Below are positions 6,842 through 8,406 of a DNA stretch of 8,406 bases, in pieces. The notes beneath the pieces were generated by a model that ran no database searches, was not told the origin of the DNA, and worked only from the letters and a program-made list of their open reading frames with translations. The position numbers were made by a program, and so were the translations under genes. Numbering within the stretch: the stretch's first letter is position 1; each line of letters starts with the position of its first letter. Source of the DNA: Pseudomonadota bacterium (GTDB taxonomy: Bacteria > Pseudomonadota > Alphaproteobacteria > Rhizobiales > Kaistiaceae); the NCBI GenBank assembly GCA_023391905.1, contig JAEWAD010000101.1, positions 1 through 8,406 of the forward strand, written 5' to 3'.

Positions 6842-7573
6842 ATGCTGGAGCGTGAGCTTCTATCGGTCGGCACGATGAGCGCGCAGGTCGCCAATCACAT
6901 TGGCGTCCGGATCGTGTCGGGCGAGTTCGCGCCCGGAACGTCGCTGCCGATCGAGAGCGAGCTCTGCCAGACCTATGGCGTCAGCCGCACGACGATCCGC
7001 GAGGCGGTGAAGAGCCTGGCCGGCAAGCGGCTGATCGAGGTGTCTCCGAAGATCGGGACGCGGGTCCTGCCGTTCGCGGAGTGGAACCTGCTCGACCGCG
7101 ACGTGCTCGCCTGGCGGCTGCAGGCGCAGTTCGACCACAAGATCGTCGAGGACATCTTCGAGATGCGGCTCTGCTTCGAGCCACGCGCCTCCTATCTGGC
7201 GGCCCGCGACGGCACGACCGAGGACCTGGCGCAGATCGAGCATCATTTTCACGAGTTGGTCGCCGCCTACGAGCAGAAGCTGCCAATCAAGGCGACGTCC
7301 GAATCGGCGCTCGGCTTCCACATGGCGATCCTCAACGCCTCGCATAACGGCCTGTTCGTGACGATCGGCAGCGCGGTCAAGTCGGCGCTGCGGGTTTCGT
7401 CCGAGATGCTGCAGCGGAACGCCACGCAGCCGGCCGAGGACATCGCGCTGCATGCGGCGGTCTGCCGGGCGATCGTGTCGCGCCGGCCGGACGATGCCGC
7501 GGCGGCGATGACAGGCCTGCTCGCGGCGTCGCGCGAGCGCCTTCTGCCGCTGACGGTCGACGCGGCCGAGTAG
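6842..7573 (+). CDS. GntR-family transcriptional regulator, FadR subfamily
   Basis: This 243-aa DNA-binding regulator is divergent from the sugar operon and probably controls it in response to a sugar or sugar acid. The N-terminal winged helix-turn-helix (about 15-78) shows the GntR pattern: GEFAPGTSLPIESELCQTYGVSRTTIREAVKSL, then KRLIEVSPKIGTRVLP. The linker WNLLDRDVLAW (81-91) is common in DgoR-like, sugar-acid-responsive members. The C-terminal helical FCD ligand domain (about 100-235) carries FHMAIL (H160) and LHAAV (H204), expected metal or ligand contacts. The aspartate usually found three residues before FH appears replaced (SALGFH). ATG 6842 is chosen because GGGAGAGGG precedes it; the open frame runs back to 6704 but that part is unlike the family. 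The effector is unknown. Confidence 0.92.
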   Translation: MLERELLSVGTMSAQVANHIGVRIVSGEFAPGTSLPIESELCQTYGVSRTTIREAVKSLAGKRLIEVSPKIGTRVLPFAEWNLLDRDVLAWRLQAQFDHKIVEDIFEMRLCFEPRASYLAARDGTTEDLAQIEHHFHELVAAYEQKLPIKATSESALGFHMAILNASHNGLFVTIGSAVKSALRVSSEMLQRNATQPAEDIALHAAVCRAIVSRRPDDAAAAMTGLLAASRERLLPLTVDAAE

Positions 7574-7594
7574 CACCGGATAGAAGGCCTCACT

Positions 7595-7613
7595 GCCGCC
7601 GCCCCTTGGCGGC
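7595..7613 (+). terminator. Weak hairpin after the regulator gene
   Basis: GCCGCC (7595-7600) pairs with GGCGGC (7608-7613) around a 7-nt loop, 22 nt past the regulator stop codon. Only two Ts follow, so termination efficiency is doubtful; it may act as a Rho-dependent or mRNA-stabilising end. Confidence 0.3.
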
Positions 7614-8090
7614 TTGGCGCCTTGCCCGATGGGCAGGACGTCTCCACGTGTCCAATCCCCGATACCGGCCAGCGAAGCCGCGGCACGAACGCGGCCGCGC
7701 CGCGAATGCCGCCCCTCGCGTTCGCCATGGTCGCGCGTTTTGGGTGTTCCTGGCTTGGCTCGATCTTGGATCCGAGCCCAGTTGGACGACGGGCTCGTCG
7801 AAGCACTAGCGGGTACATGTGGCATCCGACGGTTCACCGACGTTTGCGACGGCGGTAGGTCGTTGACGGCGTTTCCCGGGATGCCCCGCGTTGCTTTGGC
7901 GCTTCGGGCTCGGCTTCTGAATGCCGGAGCGGCGTCCCTGCAGGGACTTGGTCGCTGCCTGGCTCGGACGCCAGGCGGCTTGGCGGCGTACCGCTGGCTT
8001 GCCGAAGCCGTGTTGCCAGCGCGGCATTCTTGCGCGAGGAACTCGCCGTCCCCTCTTGCCGCCACGCCCTTGGCGCGTCCACTTGGCTGA
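7614..8090. other. Gene-poor stretch with no recognised gene
   Basis: Open frames exist on both strands here, but they are arginine/proline/serine-rich, lack recognisable domains and have no good ribosome binding sites. The base composition looks less uniformly GC-rich than the neighbouring genes (more T/TT runs such as GTTTTGGG near 7737-7744). It directly precedes a LysR C-terminal fragment, so it may contain the eroded remainder of that gene or other debris, but I cannot read a helix-turn-helix or the upstream effector domain in any plus-strand frame. Confidence 0.5.
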
Positions 8091-8255
8091 ATCTTCGTTC
8101 GGCGGATCGCGGCCGGACGCCTTGTTCCGGTTCTTGAGGCTTTTGACGTGGGCGACGTTGAGGCTTTTTACGCGGTGTTTGTGGGTCCTGGGGCTGGGGT
8201 GCCGTCTCGAGTGCGGGTGTTTCTGGATTTTCTGGTCGAGCACGCGAGGGTTTGA
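8091..8255 (+). pseudogene. C-terminal fragment of a LysR-type transcriptional regulator
   Basis: Plus-strand translation gives 54 codons beginning IFVRRIAAGRLVPVLEAF, continuing through FYAVFVGPG, and ending VPSRVRVFLDFLVEHARV before a TGA. This is the order and spacing of the LysR effector-domain C-terminus: the AAGRLVPVL strand, the YAVYP-like strand, then RVRxFxDFLVE in the last helix. An in-frame TGA at 8088-8090 lies immediately upstream and no start codon or DNA-binding domain is found, so the roughly 300-aa gene has lost most of its length. Codons are richer in T-ending forms (GCT, TTT, GTT, CTT, GGT) than the nearby genes, suggesting different origin or drift. A 17-bp direct repeat, TTGAGGCTTTTgACGtG (8134-8150, 8158-8174), falls within it. 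Family call is from motif recognition, not a search. Confidence 0.72.
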
Positions 8256-8386
8256 TCACGGCGTTGTTTCGGGCTGTGACGCAGTGGGGGGCCGCTTGGC
8301 GCCGTTCCTTCGCCCCGGTGGCGTGGCCGTGGATGGGGGCCCGATGAGGAGCCAGCCGTTCGGCCGGTAGGGTGGATTGGAACGAC

Positions 8387-8406
8387 AAAAAGCCCCGCCG
8401 GATTGT
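8387..8406 (-). terminator. Partial intrinsic terminator of a gene beyond the right edge
   Basis: AAAAAGCCCCGCCGG (8387-8401) reads on the minus strand as CCGGCGGGGCTTTTT, the 3' arm and U-tract of a typical rho-independent terminator. The other arm would lie right of the window. It implies a minus-strand gene ending shortly beyond 8406, though a bidirectional terminator is possible. Confidence 0.6.

Noticed and set aside
5346..6842. Long plus-strand open frame (498 codons) antisense to the binding protein
   Set aside because: Low-complexity arginine/leucine/valine-rich shadow; the opposite strand encodes a complete secreted binding protein with signal peptide.
6860..8065. Minus-strand open frame (401 codons) covering the regulator and the gap
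   Set aside because: Antisense to a clear GntR/FadR regulator, arginine-rich, with no family features.
7921..8370. Plus-strand open frame (149 codons) overlapping the LysR fragment
   Set aside because: It is in a different frame from the LysR-like residues and has no coherent protein features of its own.
7834..8388. Minus-strand open frame (184 codons), proline/arginine/glutamine-rich
   Set aside because: Antisense to the LysR-like fragment; composition is typical of spurious GC-rich frames and no ribosome binding site or domain is visible.
1..8406. CRISPR array, tRNA, rRNA or insertion sequence
   Set aside because: No regularly spaced repeats, tRNA-like cloverleaf arms, rRNA segments, transposase motifs or paired terminal inverted repeats were found on reading.

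Overview
The window is GC-rich, with strongly G/C-ending codons, tight ATGA gene overlaps and short intergenic hairpins. Together with a CcmC-CcmD-CcmG cluster and a CUT1-type sugar ABC operon, this suggests an alphaproteobacterium, most likely of the order Hyphomicrobiales (Rhizobiales). No genus can be named from the sequence alone.

Left part (78-1605, minus strand): ccmC, ccmD and ccmG, three translationally coupled genes for System I cytochrome c maturation (heme handling and apocytochrome thiol reduction). ccmA and ccmB, which usually sit directly upstream, are not in the window. Bases 1-58 hold a GC-rich palindrome resembling a dispersed intergenic repeat.

Middle part (1662-6710, minus strand): a complete sugar-uptake operon. 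It runs from a sigma70-like promoter (6682-6710), through an unusually long leader of about 285 nt, a periplasmic binding protein, two membrane permeases and a cytoplasmic GH51 alpha-N-arabinofuranosidase, to a strong intrinsic terminator (1662-1695). Strong hairpins follow the binding-protein gene and the second permease gene. The layout suggests import of arabinose-containing oligosaccharides followed by release of L-arabinose inside the cell. No ATPase gene is present, so that subunit must be encoded elsewhere.

Right part (6842-7573, plus strand): a divergent GntR/FadR-family regulator that probably controls the sugar operon. The shared 452-bp intergenic region carries candidate operators and a perfect palindrome. 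Downstream, 7574-8386 contains no convincing intact gene, but it holds a 54-codon fragment matching the C-terminal end of a LysR-type regulator, evidently a gene relic. The window ends inside the terminator of a minus-strand gene lying further right.

Overall this is an accessory sugar cassette, with its own regulator and terminator, sitting directly upstream of a core cytochrome-maturation operon and flanked on its outer side by a decayed gene. I saw no clear sign of a wholly new system. The items most worth checking are the split ccm operon, the LysR relic and the regulatory intergenic region.
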